Shown piece by piece: positions 57,045-64,000 of a stretch of 64,000 nucleotides of DNA; position 1 is the stretch's first letter, and every line of letters begins with the position of its first letter. The stretch is taken from assembly GCF_000259505.1 (NCBI RefSeq), contig NZ_AJMM01000025.1, forward strand, positions 24,564-88,563, in the 5' to 3' direction. Source of the DNA: Streptococcus sp. SK643. Lineage in GTDB: Bacteria; Bacillota; Bacilli; Lactobacillales; Streptococcaceae. The position numbers and the translations under genes are program-made. Under the pieces are notes generated by a model. The model worked only from the letters and a program-made list of their open reading frames with translations. It searched no databases and was not told the DNA's origin.

Positions 57045-57631
57045 TCTTTTTCTCCTAAAATAGTTTTAATTCTTTCTTTCAAATCCGGCACCACTTCTGA
57101 CTCAAACCAAAGATTTTTGGCCATCCAGATTTGATTTCGCGGCGAGGGGTGAACTAGTGGAAAATAGGTTGGCAAGTAGTTCTGATAGTGTTTTACCCGT
57201 TCTGTCACCTTACCACTGATTTTCTCCTGCAAATAGTAGGCTTGGGCATATTGGCCAATCAAGAGGGTCAATTGAATATCTGGTAATTCTTGCAAGAGCT
57301 GTGGATGCCATTTTTCGGCAAATCCTGCTCGAGGTGGTAAATCACCTGAATTGCCATGCCCTGGAAAGTAGAAATCCATAGGTAAAACAGCAAAATAGCC
57401 TGAATTGTAAAAGGTATCTTCATCAACACCGAGCCAATCTCGCAAGCGGTCACCACTTTTATCTTTCCAGTAAAGGCCTGCTTCTTGAGTTTTAAGTCCA
57501 GGTGCTTGACCGATGATATTGATGCGAGCAGTTTTTGGCGCTGCAAAGAGAGGCTCGATGCCACGCTTTGTATAGGTAGCATTCTGCGGATCTGCCATAA
57601 TAGCCTGTTTGATTCTTTCAATTTGAGACAT
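57041..57631 (-). CDS. Uracil-DNA glycosylase family protein
   Basis: The 196-aa protein has the UDG-superfamily motifs GQAPGLKTQEAG (water-activating region) and HPSPRNQ (minor-groove loop), and a KDKSGDRLRDWLG segment like MUG or SMUG-type relatives. It lacks the four Cys ligands of Fe-S UDGs. Base-excision or another base-handling role is likely. GAGGGAAAGT precedes the ATG. Confidence 0.82.
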   Translation of the reverse strand: MSQIERIKQAIMADPQNATYTKRGIEPLFAAPKTARINIIGQAPGLKTQEAGLYWKDKSGDRLRDWLGVDEDTFYNSGYFAVLPMDFYFPGHGNSGDLPPRAGFAEKWHPQLLQELPDIQLTLLIGQYAQAYYLQEKISGKVTERVKHYQNYLPTYFPLVHPSPRNQIWMAKNLWFESEVVPDLKERIKTILGEKE

Positions 57632-57644
57632 CTACTTTCCCTCC

Positions 57645-57680
57645 AAAAAGAAGTCTAAGCATAAAATCTCAGACTTCTAT
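57645..57680 (-). terminator. Terminator of pepV
   Basis: On the minus strand AGAAGTCTGAG and CTTAGACTTCT pair around ATTTTATG, followed by TTTTT. Confidence 0.85.
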
Positions 57681-57684
57681 CGTT

Positions 57685-59085
57685 TTATTTGATCAATTCG
57701 TAAATAGCTTCGGCATAGATTGCTGCTGCTCGGAAGAGATCATCCAAGGCAATAAATTCATTGGCTTGGTGCATGGTATCAATCGAGTCTGGGAACATAG
57801 CACCGTAGGCAACACCTCGTTCTAGCAAGCGACCAAAGGTTCCACCACCGATAACTTGCTCGTGACCTTTAAGTCCAGTTTGTTTTTCATAGACATTCAA
57901 CAAGGTTTGAACAAGTGGATCTTCCATCGGCACATAGTGAGGCGTGTGACCGTGTTCAGAAAGGCTAACAGAAGCAACTGGCAAGTTTTCAAGGATTGAC
58001 TTGATTTGTTCTGGACTTGTTCCTTTTGGATAGCGGATATTAAGGGCAATGGTATTGTCAGCACTTGTTTCATCGAAGCGGAAGACACCCGCATTCATAG
58101 AAAGGGAACCCATCTTTTCATCCACATGAGCAATCTTGAGATTTTCACCCTCATGGTCGTTCAAGAGAATTTTACCAGCGATGTCAAGGTAGTCTTTGGC
58201 TGGACCAGAAAAGTCAAACTGGCTAAGGAAGAGGGCTAGGTAAGTTGCACCATTGACACCTGAAGCGGGCATAGCACCGTGGGCTGATTTACCAATGATC
58301 GTCACCTTGTATTGACCGTTTTCTTCTTGGAGTTCTCCTCTAAGTTTGTGTTCTGCAACAAAGGCATCTAGTTTAGCTTGCAAGTCAGCCAAGTCACCTG
58401 AAACGACTGCTGTTGCTGATTCTGGTACCATGTTTTCACGCAAACCACCTGTGAAGCTGTGAAGACGGGCTGCACCTGTATTTTCACCTGCAAAGTGGAG
58501 GTATTCTGTAATGTTCCCTTTTTCTCCATTGATAATCGGAAATTCAGCATCTGGAGAGAAACCAAAGTCTGGTTTGGCAAGTCCTACGTGTTCAAAGTAA
58601 TAGTCCATGTCTGCCCAGCCTGATTCTTCGTCCGTTCCAACAATGAAACGAACTTTCTTAGAAGTTGGAAGACCCAATTCTTTGATGATTTTCAAGCCAT
58701 AGTAACAAGCTGTTGTAGGCCCCTTATCATCAGAAGCTCCACGCGCATAAAGGCTACCATCTTTGATAGTTGGTGTGTAAGGATCTGTGTCCCAACCGCT
58801 ACCAGCAGGCACTACGTCCATGTGGGCAAAGATTCCGAGAACTTCTTCTCCATCACCAAACTCGAAGTGTCCTGCATAGTTATCAACATTTTTAGTTGGG
58901 TAGCCATCACGGTCTGCGATTTCAAGGAACTTCTCCAAAGCTTTTACTGGACCAGGTCCAAATGGATGCTGGGCATCAGCCTTGCTGTCATCACGTTCTG
59001 AGTTGATTTCCAAAAGGCTAAACAAGTCAGCCAAGAGGTCTTCTTTGCGTTTTTCTACTTCTGCTGTAAAATCAATTGCTGTCAT
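57685..59085 (-). CDS. pepV: Dipeptidase PepV (M20 family)
   Basis: A 466-aa cytoplasmic zinc dipeptidase. Metal and catalytic residues appear in GIFAHMDVVPAGSGW, ARGASDDKGPTTA and GTDEESGWADMDYY (catalytic Glu-Glu pair), with a late HQANEF. A lid domain with GKSAHGAMPASGVN lies in the middle. It hydrolyses dipeptides from peptide uptake. The gene lies 12 nt downstream of the nitroreductase gene, so co-transcription is likely. Confidence 0.92.
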   Translation of the reverse strand: MTAIDFTAEVEKRKEDLLADLFSLLEINSERDDSKADAQHPFGPGPVKALEKFLEIADRDGYPTKNVDNYAGHFEFGDGEEVLGIFAHMDVVPAGSGWDTDPYTPTIKDGSLYARGASDDKGPTTACYYGLKIIKELGLPTSKKVRFIVGTDEESGWADMDYYFEHVGLAKPDFGFSPDAEFPIINGEKGNITEYLHFAGENTGAARLHSFTGGLRENMVPESATAVVSGDLADLQAKLDAFVAEHKLRGELQEENGQYKVTIIGKSAHGAMPASGVNGATYLALFLSQFDFSGPAKDYLDIAGKILLNDHEGENLKIAHVDEKMGSLSMNAGVFRFDETSADNTIALNIRYPKGTSPEQIKSILENLPVASVSLSEHGHTPHYVPMEDPLVQTLLNVYEKQTGLKGHEQVIGGGTFGRLLERGVAYGAMFPDSIDTMHQANEFIALDDLFRAAAIYAEAIYELIK

Positions 59086-59097
59086 ATTTTCTACTTC

Positions 59098-59703
59098 CTA
59101 TCTTTTCTCGATGATTTCATCTACTGGCAAACGGTAGCTTGGTTCTAATTTCTCGTCCGTATAACCCACTGTAATCAAGAGTTCTGGGCGGAAACGTTCT
59201 TCGATATCCAAAACTTCGTTGACTTTTGATTTGTCAAAACCAAGGATAAGATTTGATCCGATTCCTTGGTCTGTAAGAGCGAGAACCAAGTTCATAGCAA
59301 CCAAACCTGCATTGAGGGCTAGGTAGTCGCTGACCTGTTGTTCATTGTAACGCGCGAATTCCGCAGGCAAATTTTTCATGAAGTATTGTAGTTGTTCTTC
59401 TGAGAAATTCTTTGCCCCACCGACACGGGCAATCTTACGAGCACGTTTGGAAAGGTCTGTATCTGTAAACAAGGCAATGGTTACAGGCGCTGATGATACC
59501 TGTTCAAAGTTCGAACCGTATGCCAATTTCGCCAATTCAGCATTTTTCTCACGAACCACCACAAATTTCCAAGGCTGGCTGTTGTGGGCGCTTGGTGCTA
59601 AGGTTGCAATTTCGATAGCCGTACGAACATCTTTAGGATCAACTGGCTTATCAGTGAAATGCTTAGTCGCATGACGTTTTTTATTTAATTCAAGAAATTT
59701 CAT
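59098..59703 (-). CDS. Nitroreductase family FMN protein
   Basis: The 201-aa protein has an N-terminal KKRHATKHFTDKPVDP and IATLAPSAHNSQPWKFVVV (FMN-binding), and LALTDQGIGSNLILGF later. It reduces nitro compounds or quinones with NAD(P)H; natural substrate unknown. Located upstream of pepV. Confidence 0.88.
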   Translation of the reverse strand: MKFLELNKKRHATKHFTDKPVDPKDVRTAIEIATLAPSAHNSQPWKFVVVREKNAELAKLAYGSNFEQVSSAPVTIALFTDTDLSKRARKIARVGGAKNFSEEQLQYFMKNLPAEFARYNEQQVSDYLALNAGLVAMNLVLALTDQGIGSNLILGFDKSKVNEVLDIEERFRPELLITVGYTDEKLEPSYRLPVDEIIEKR

Positions 59704-59874
59704 AATCGATTTCCTTTTCTAATTCTACTGCTTCCATTCTACCATAATTTGAAAGAGCTTGCAGAGATTTTTCATGATTAAGATTTTTTATTACAGCTAT
59801 AAAAAATATATATTGGTTCATCGGGAAAGTTTCTGATAAACTAGCAGATAACTTTACATTTGAATGGAGACATT

Positions 59875-60675
59875 ATGAAAAAATTTAGCCTATTACTAGC
59901 CATCCTACCATTTTTGGTTGCCTGTGGAAATCAAGCTACACCTAAAGAAACCAGCTCTCAAAAGACAATCGTCGTTGCTACAGCTGGCGATGTGCCACCA
60001 TTTGACTACGAAGACAAAGGCAATCTGACAGGCTTTGACATTGAAGTTCTAAAAGCAGTAGATGAAAAACTCAGCGACTACGAGATTCAATTCCAAAGAA
60101 CTGCTTGGGAGAGTATCTTCCCAGGACTTGATTCTGGTCACTATCAGGCTGCAGCCAATAACTTGAGTTACACAAAAGAGCGTGCTGAAAAATACCTTTA
60201 CTCACTTCCAATTTCGAACAACCCCCTCGTCCTTGTAAGCAACAAGAAAAATCCTCTGACTTCACTTGACCAAATCGCTGGCAAAACAACTCAAGAGGAT
60301 ACCGGAACTTCAAACGCTCAATTCATCAATAACTGGAATCAGAAACACACTGACAATCCCGCTACTATCGATTTTTCTGGAGAGGATATCGGTAAACGAA
60401 TCTTAGACCTCTCTAACGGTGAATTTGATTTCCTAGTTTTTGACAAGGTATCGGTTCAAAAGATTATCAAGGACCGTGGCTTAGATCTCTCAGTCGTTGA
60501 TTTACCTTCTGCCGATAGCCCCAACAACTATATCGTTTTCTCAAGCGACCAAAAAGAGTTTAAAGAGAAATTTGATAAAGCGCTCAAAGAACTCTACCAA
60601 GATGGAACCCTTGAAAAACTCAGCAATACTTATCTAGGTGGTTCTTATCTACCAGATAAATCTCAGTTACAGTAA
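59875..60675 (+). CDS. Amino-acid ABC transporter substrate-binding lipoprotein
   Basis: The 266-aa lipoprotein has signal MKKFSLLLAILPFLVAC with the lipobox LVAC. It then has the family-3 solute-binding domain: GDVPPFDYEDKGNLTGFDIE, RTAWESIFPGLDSGHYQAA and DTGTSNAQFINNW. It probably binds polar amino acids or cystine. No permease or ATPase gene adjoins it, so it must share a transporter encoded elsewhere. TGGAGA precedes ATG 59875. Confidence 0.88.
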   Translation: MKKFSLLLAILPFLVACGNQATPKETSSQKTIVVATAGDVPPFDYEDKGNLTGFDIEVLKAVDEKLSDYEIQFQRTAWESIFPGLDSGHYQAAANNLSYTKERAEKYLYSLPISNNPLVLVSNKKNPLTSLDQIAGKTTQEDTGTSNAQFINNWNQKHTDNPATIDFSGEDIGKRILDLSNGEFDFLVFDKVSVQKIIKDRGLDLSVVDLPSADSPNNYIVFSSDQKEFKEKFDKALKELYQDGTLEKLSNTYLGGSYLPDKSQLQ

Positions 60676-60680
60676 GATAT

Positions 60681-60715
60681 ACTAAAAACGATTGGCTGGC
60701 CCAATCGTTTTTAGT
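60681..60715. terminator. Bidirectional terminator before uvrC end
   Basis: ACTAAAAACGATTGG and CCAATCGTTTTTAGT are perfect complements over 15 bp around CTGGC. Confidence 0.9.
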
Positions 60716-60750
60716 TTGAACAATTCAATTCAAGACAAAGAAACTTCCTT

Positions 60751-62592
60751 TTAATCATGTCTAGTTTCCGTTTGATAATCTACTCTTTCTTCCGCCACTT
60801 GAGACAATTCCACTTCTTCCTGCGGGTTCAACTTCCTCTGCACAGCCTCTGCAACGGCTCTAGGCATTCCAACTTCAACAATATCATCCACACTGGCTTC
60901 CTTGATTTTGGTCAGAGACTTGAAATGCTTCATGAGATTTTGCTTGCGTTTAGGTCCCAGACCTTCAACCCCATCCAATTGTGATGAAAAGGAATTTTTG
61001 GAGCGCAGTTGGCGATGGAAGGTGATGGCAAAGCGGTGCACCTCATCCTGAATGCGTTGCAAAAGGAAAAATTCCTGAGAATTGCGAGACAACTCCACCA
61101 CCTCAAGCGGATCTCCAAAGAGCAATTCATGGGTTTGGTGCTTGTCATTTTTTTGCAAACCTGCAATGGGAATATCCAAACCCAGCTCCTCTTGTATGAC
61201 TTGCTTGGCGATATTGACTTGACCTTGTCCCCCATCAATGACAATCAAATCTGGAGGAGTCAAACCGTCACGCTGTACTCGACCATAGCGCCTGCGAATG
61301 ACTTCTCTCATACTGGCATAGTCGTCTGGTCCAACCACAGTCTTGATTTTATACTTACGGTAATCCTTTTTACTGGGTTTTCCATTTACAAAGACCACCA
61401 TGGCAGAAACAGGACTAGTTCCCATGATGTTGGAGTTATCGAAGGACTCGATGCGGACTGGGGTTGGGATTTGAAGCAAACGTCCTAGATTTTCAATAGC
61501 TCCTTGGGTCTTTTCGACAGATTTCTCTAGCAGGTTGAATTTCTGCTCCAGACTGACTCGAGCATTCTTTATAGCCAGATTGACCAGTTGCTTTTTCTCT
61601 CCACGCTGGGGTTTGAGAATCTTGGTATCCACCAAAGCCTTGACGGCTTCTTCATCAATATCCTGCGGAATCAGCACCTCATTAGGAACTAGGTGAGATT
61701 TTTCTTGATAGAATTGTCCCACATAGGTTAGAAAGTCCTCATCCGGATCATTATAATAAGGGAAAAGATTGACATCGCGCTCAATAAGCTTACCCTGACG
61801 AACAAAGAAAACCTGAACACACATCCAGCCCTTGTCCACATAGTAGCCAAAGACATCCCGATTTTGGAGATCCTTAGCCATGACCCGTTGCTTGGTTCGA
61901 AGTGTTCCAATCGCCTGAATCAGGTCACGGTATTCCGCTGCACGTTCAAACTCCATCTTCTGGGCTGCAGTGGCCATCTTTTCCTTGAGGCTATCGATAA
62001 TCTTGTCATCCTGCCCCTTTAGGAAATTTGAAACTTCCTGAGCCATGGCCTTGAAATAGGCCTCATCTTTTTTACAGATAGTATGGGCCAGACACTGACC
62101 GATATGGTAATAAAAACATACCTTAGAGGGAAGATTGGTACACTTGCGGAAAGGGAAAATTCTATCTAAGAGGCGCTTGATTTCATTAGCCGCTCCTACA
62201 TCCGGATAAGGACCAAAGTAAAGCCCACCATCCTTTTTGACCTGACGAGTGATAATGAGCCTTGGATAGCGCTCATTGGTGATTTTAATAAAAGGATAGG
62301 ACTTATCATCCTTAAGCATGATATTATACTTGGGTTTGTTTTCCTTGATGAGATTAATTTCAAGAAGGAGGGCCTCAATATTGGACTCAGTGACGATAAA
62401 TTCAAAATCCACAATTTCAGAAACCAGTGCTTCTGTCTTAGTATCATGACTACCACGGAAATAAGACCTCACGCGATTTCGAAGATTTTTAGCCTTTCCG
62501 ACATAAATAATAGTGCCATGTTTATCCTTGTGAATGTAACATCCGGGACTTGTCGGTAAAAGCTCCAGTTTTGATTTGATCAAGTTATTCAT
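60751..62592 (-). CDS. uvrC: Excinuclease ABC subunit C
   Basis: A 614-aa nuclease that makes both cuts in nucleotide-excision repair. The GIY-YIG domain is at the N-terminus ([20 protein letters not shown], then [10 protein letters not shown]). A UVR motif (about 210-235, [14 protein letters not shown]) binds UvrB, the RNase H-like nuclease has [10 protein letters not shown], and C-terminal helix-hairpin-helix motifs end [15 protein letters not shown]. Start MNNLIK gives the family length; its RBS is weak and a longer frame reaches 62670. Confidence 0.94.
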   Translation of the reverse strand: MNNLIKSKLELLPTSPGCYIHKDKHGTIIYVGKAKNLRNRVRSYFRGSHDTKTEALVSEIVDFEFIVTESNIEALLLEINLIKENKPKYNIMLKDDKSYPFIKITNERYPRLIITRQVKKDGGLYFGPYPDVGAANEIKRLLDRIFPFRKCTNLPSKVCFYYHIGQCLAHTICKKDEAYFKAMAQEVSNFLKGQDDKIIDSLKEKMATAAQKMEFERAAEYRDLIQAIGTLRTKQRVMAKDLQNRDVFGYYVDKGWMCVQVFFVRQGKLIERDVNLFPYYNDPDEDFLTYVGQFYQEKSHLVPNEVLIPQDIDEEAVKALVDTKILKPQRGEKKQLVNLAIKNARVSLEQKFNLLEKSVEKTQGAIENLGRLLQIPTPVRIESFDNSNIMGTSPVSAMVVFVNGKPSKKDYRKYKIKTVVGPDDYASMREVIRRRYGRVQRDGLTPPDLIVIDGGQGQVNIAKQVIQEELGLDIPIAGLQKNDKHQTHELLFGDPLEVVELSRNSQEFFLLQRIQDEVHRFAITFHRQLRSKNSFSSQLDGVEGLGPKRKQNLMKHFKSLTKIKEASVDDIVEVGMPRAVAEAVQRKLNPQEEVELSQVAEERVDYQTETRHD

Positions 62593-62670
62593 AGTTCCAT
62601 TATAACAAAAATCCCCTCCAATCCTTTGATTGAAGAGCTTGTTTGTAAGATTTGTATAAACCTCCTTCAT

Positions 62671-63418
62671 TTAGTAGCTTGTGCTATAAAGCTCTTGAAC
62701 GGCCTTTATATCATCTAGCTGAATTCCATAGTAAGATCCTACTTGTTGCATAACTGATATCTCATTGGTGTGATCCAATCCAATAGCATGACCCAACTCA
62801 TGCCCTGCCGTGTGCACGACACGTTCATAAGAATAACCGTAACTTAAATTTGATAAATAATAGTGATTTAAACGAAGTGTTACCGACAAAAATTGACCCG
62901 TCAAAAGATTGGTTTTGATTTCAGCTTCACCTACCACAGGTATTGAACTATTATGCACCTCAGTTGATACAATATCTGACTGATTAGAATCATTAACAAT
63001 CTCAAAGGTAAAGGCTCCAGTTTGATTCAAATTATTAATAGCATCAGAATAAGCCCCTTTGAAAAATCTAATCCATCTGAGAATCATTATAAATACGAGC
63101 CAATGCGCTAGGTCTCTTGGCTTTCGTATGTTGGTGATTGTCTGTCTGGGATAAGATTTCCAAGATCCCCGTATCCTTCCATTGATTCCAACTATCTTGA
63201 CAAATTTTTGCTAACTTTTCTATATGACTCAACGTAGTGTTCGTGTCTCCAGTTAGATAACATAGAAACCAAATACAAGAACTAATAGGAGAACTAGAGT
63301 CCAAACCAGACTTCGAAACAAGCGCAAAATACCAAAAATAAATTTTTAAAAAAACAAATAATTCAGTACATATTTTCTCACCATTCCTAAAAAATAAAAA
63401 CCTATCTTTACAAATCAC
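62671..63418 (-). pseudogene. Matrixin-like zinc metalloprotease gene, frameshifted
   Basis: The C-terminal frame (62671-63087) holds the matrixin zinc site GHELGHAIGLDHTNE and the Met-turn region SVM. The N-terminal frame (63068-63418) has a hydrophobic anchor (LKIYFWYFALV) and runs to NDSQMD-stop in a different phase. Removing one T near 63075 would join them as NDSQMDRFFKGAYSDAINN. Intact, it would be a small membrane-anchored protease of about 245 aa. A sequencing error is the alternative. Confidence 0.7.
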
Positions 63419-63567
63419 GTAAGCTTTTTAAAAGATAGATTTTCTATTTTACTCCAGAAAACTAAAAATAAGATAAAGCCTAATACAAAAAAAATAGATA
63501 AATTTAAAATTCCTACTAACACCGAAAAAACAAAAAGACAAGGCTTAGAACCTTGTCTTCATTACTA
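63419..63567. other. Spacer between the matrixin pseudogene and the tRNA cluster
   Basis: AT-rich, no gene seen. CAAGGCT-TAGA-ACCTTG (63540-63555), downstream of tRNA-Leu on the minus strand, is a weak hairpin that could end the tRNA transcript. Confidence 0.35.
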
Positions 63568-63651
63568 TACCGGCGGCCGGGGTCGAACCGGCACGTCCTT
63601 GCGGACACTGGATTTTGAGTCCAGCGCGTCTGCCAATTCCGCCACGCCGGC
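63568..63651 (-). tRNA. tRNA-Leu (CAA)
   Basis: An 84-nt class-II tRNA with long variable arm (TGTCCGCAAGGACG), acceptor GCCGGCG/CGCCGGT, anticodon loop CTCAAAA giving CAA, and T-arm GGTTCGACCCC. CCA is not encoded. Confidence 0.96.
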
Positions 63652-63660
63652 AAATAGTAA

Positions 63661-63732
63661 CTGGGGTAGCTGGATTCGAACCAACGCATGAGGGAGTCAA
63701 AGTCCCTTGCCTTACCGCTTGGCTATACCCCA
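63661..63732 (-). tRNA. tRNA-Gln (TTG)
   Basis: A 72-nt cloverleaf: acceptor TGGGGTA/TACCCCA, anticodon loop CTTTGAC giving TTG, T-arm GGTTCGAATCC. Confidence 0.96.
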
Positions 63733-63745
63733 ATAATATAAAATA

Positions 63746-63819
63746 GGCGAGTGATGGGGATCGAACCCACGCATGCCAGAGCCACAATCTGGTGTGTTAA
63801 CCACTTCACCACACCCGCC
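63746..63819 (-). tRNA. tRNA-His (GTG)
   Basis: A 74-nt cloverleaf counting the encoded G at -1, which pairs with the discriminator C. The anticodon loop TTGTGGC gives GTG. T-arm GGTTCGATCCC. Confidence 0.96.
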
Positions 63820-63831
63820 ATAATATACTAA

Positions 63832-63902
63832 CACGGGCAGTAGGAATCGAACCCACACTGAAGGTTTTGGAGACCTTAGTTCTACCTTTAAACTATGCCC
63901 GT
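63832..63902 (-). tRNA. tRNA-Trp (CCA)
   Basis: A 71-nt cloverleaf: acceptor ACGGGCA/TGCCCGT, anticodon loop CTCCAAA giving CCA, T-arm GGTTCGATTCC. This is the tRNA that would be read by both T-box leaders at 27577 and 29134. Confidence 0.96.
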
Positions 63903-63906
63903 TAAA

Positions 63907-63987
63907 TGGAAGGGGAGGGATTCGAACCCCCGAACCCGAAGGAGCGGATTTACAGTCCGCCGCGTTTAGCCTCTTCGCTACCCTTCC
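63907..63987 (-). tRNA. tRNA-Tyr (GTA)
   Basis: An 81-nt class-II tRNA: acceptor GGAAGGG/CCCTTCC, anticodon loop CTGTAAA giving GTA, long variable arm. It is a queuosine-modified tRNA, like tRNA-His here, so linked to the queCDEF function. First of the Tyr-Trp-His-Gln-Leu cluster as seen in the window. Confidence 0.96.
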
Positions 63988-64000
63988 AGATTAAAAAATT

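Noticed and set aside
63545..63787. 80-codon minus-strand frame through the tRNA cluster
   Set aside because: It lies wholly over tRNA-Leu, tRNA-Gln and tRNA-His and has no coding character.

Overview
The window looks like a chromosome segment of a mitis-group Streptococcus (S. mitis / S. oralis / S. pneumoniae relatives). The pointers are low-GC Firmicute DNA, a pneumococcal-type BOX repeat, an MgaSpn-like regulator, the CzcD/SczA zinc pair, a teichoic-acid AATGal gene pair, DUF3013, and many genes that read like pneumococcal ones. The assignment rests on recognition, not on a search. From memory, rplK, rplA and the LD-carboxypeptidase gene lie far from these neighbours in S. pneumoniae, so a non-pneumococcal member of the group is more likely.

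Layout. 1-6.4 kb: thioredoxin tail, a queCDEF operon (preQ0 synthesis and reduction) behind a riboswitch-like leader, a BOX element, aquaporin, a diacetyl/acetoin reductase, and an HxlR regulator facing a SnoaL-like protein. 6.5-12.5 kb: pepF, rsmE, prmA, Nudix, DUF3013 and rarA. 12.5-14.9 kb: 6S RNA, tRNA-Lys, an Rrf2 regulator with an oxidoreductase and paired operators, and gene debris. 14.9-18.7 kb: an MgaSpn-like regulator facing an envelope-stress operon (GlsB, AmaP, DUF2273, Asp23, CsbD) across an AT-rich repeat tract. 18.9-21.3 kb: a nonsense-split membrane protein gene, a hypothetical, a GNAT enzyme and prepilin peptidase.

21.3-29.4 kb: tryptophan locus on the minus strand. A consensus promoter leads to Trp T-box 1, a second trpB, Trp T-box 2, then trpEGDCFBA. 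29.4-36.1 kb: AATGal aminotransferase and phosphosugar transferase for teichoic acid, a heterodimeric ABC exporter, and DUF421/DUF3290 membrane proteins. 36.2-39.8 kb: exoA, a VOC protein, and a guanine riboswitch with xpt-pbuX. 39.8-45.7 kb: thioesterase, galKT with divergent galR and clear control sites, czcD and sczA. 45.9-51.1 kb: proV-proWX under a MarR regulator with a consensus promoter and two palindromes, an O-antigen-ligase-like protein, and birA. 51.4-52.9 kb: rplK-rplA with a structured spacer and a possible L1 site. 52.9-63.4 kb: LD-carboxypeptidase, broken HIT and M42 aminopeptidase genes, brnQ, rhodanese, UDG-like protein, pepV, nitroreductase, amino-acid binding lipoprotein, uvrC and a frameshifted matrixin protease. 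63.5-64 kb: five tRNA genes.

Most of the window is ordinary core genome. I found no unmistakably new multi-gene system. The most interesting signals are the double T-box tryptophan arrangement with a second trpB, the queC leader that reads like a preQ1 riboswitch, the rplK-rplA spacer, the repeat tract beside the Mga-type regulator, and four genes broken by stops or frameshifts.
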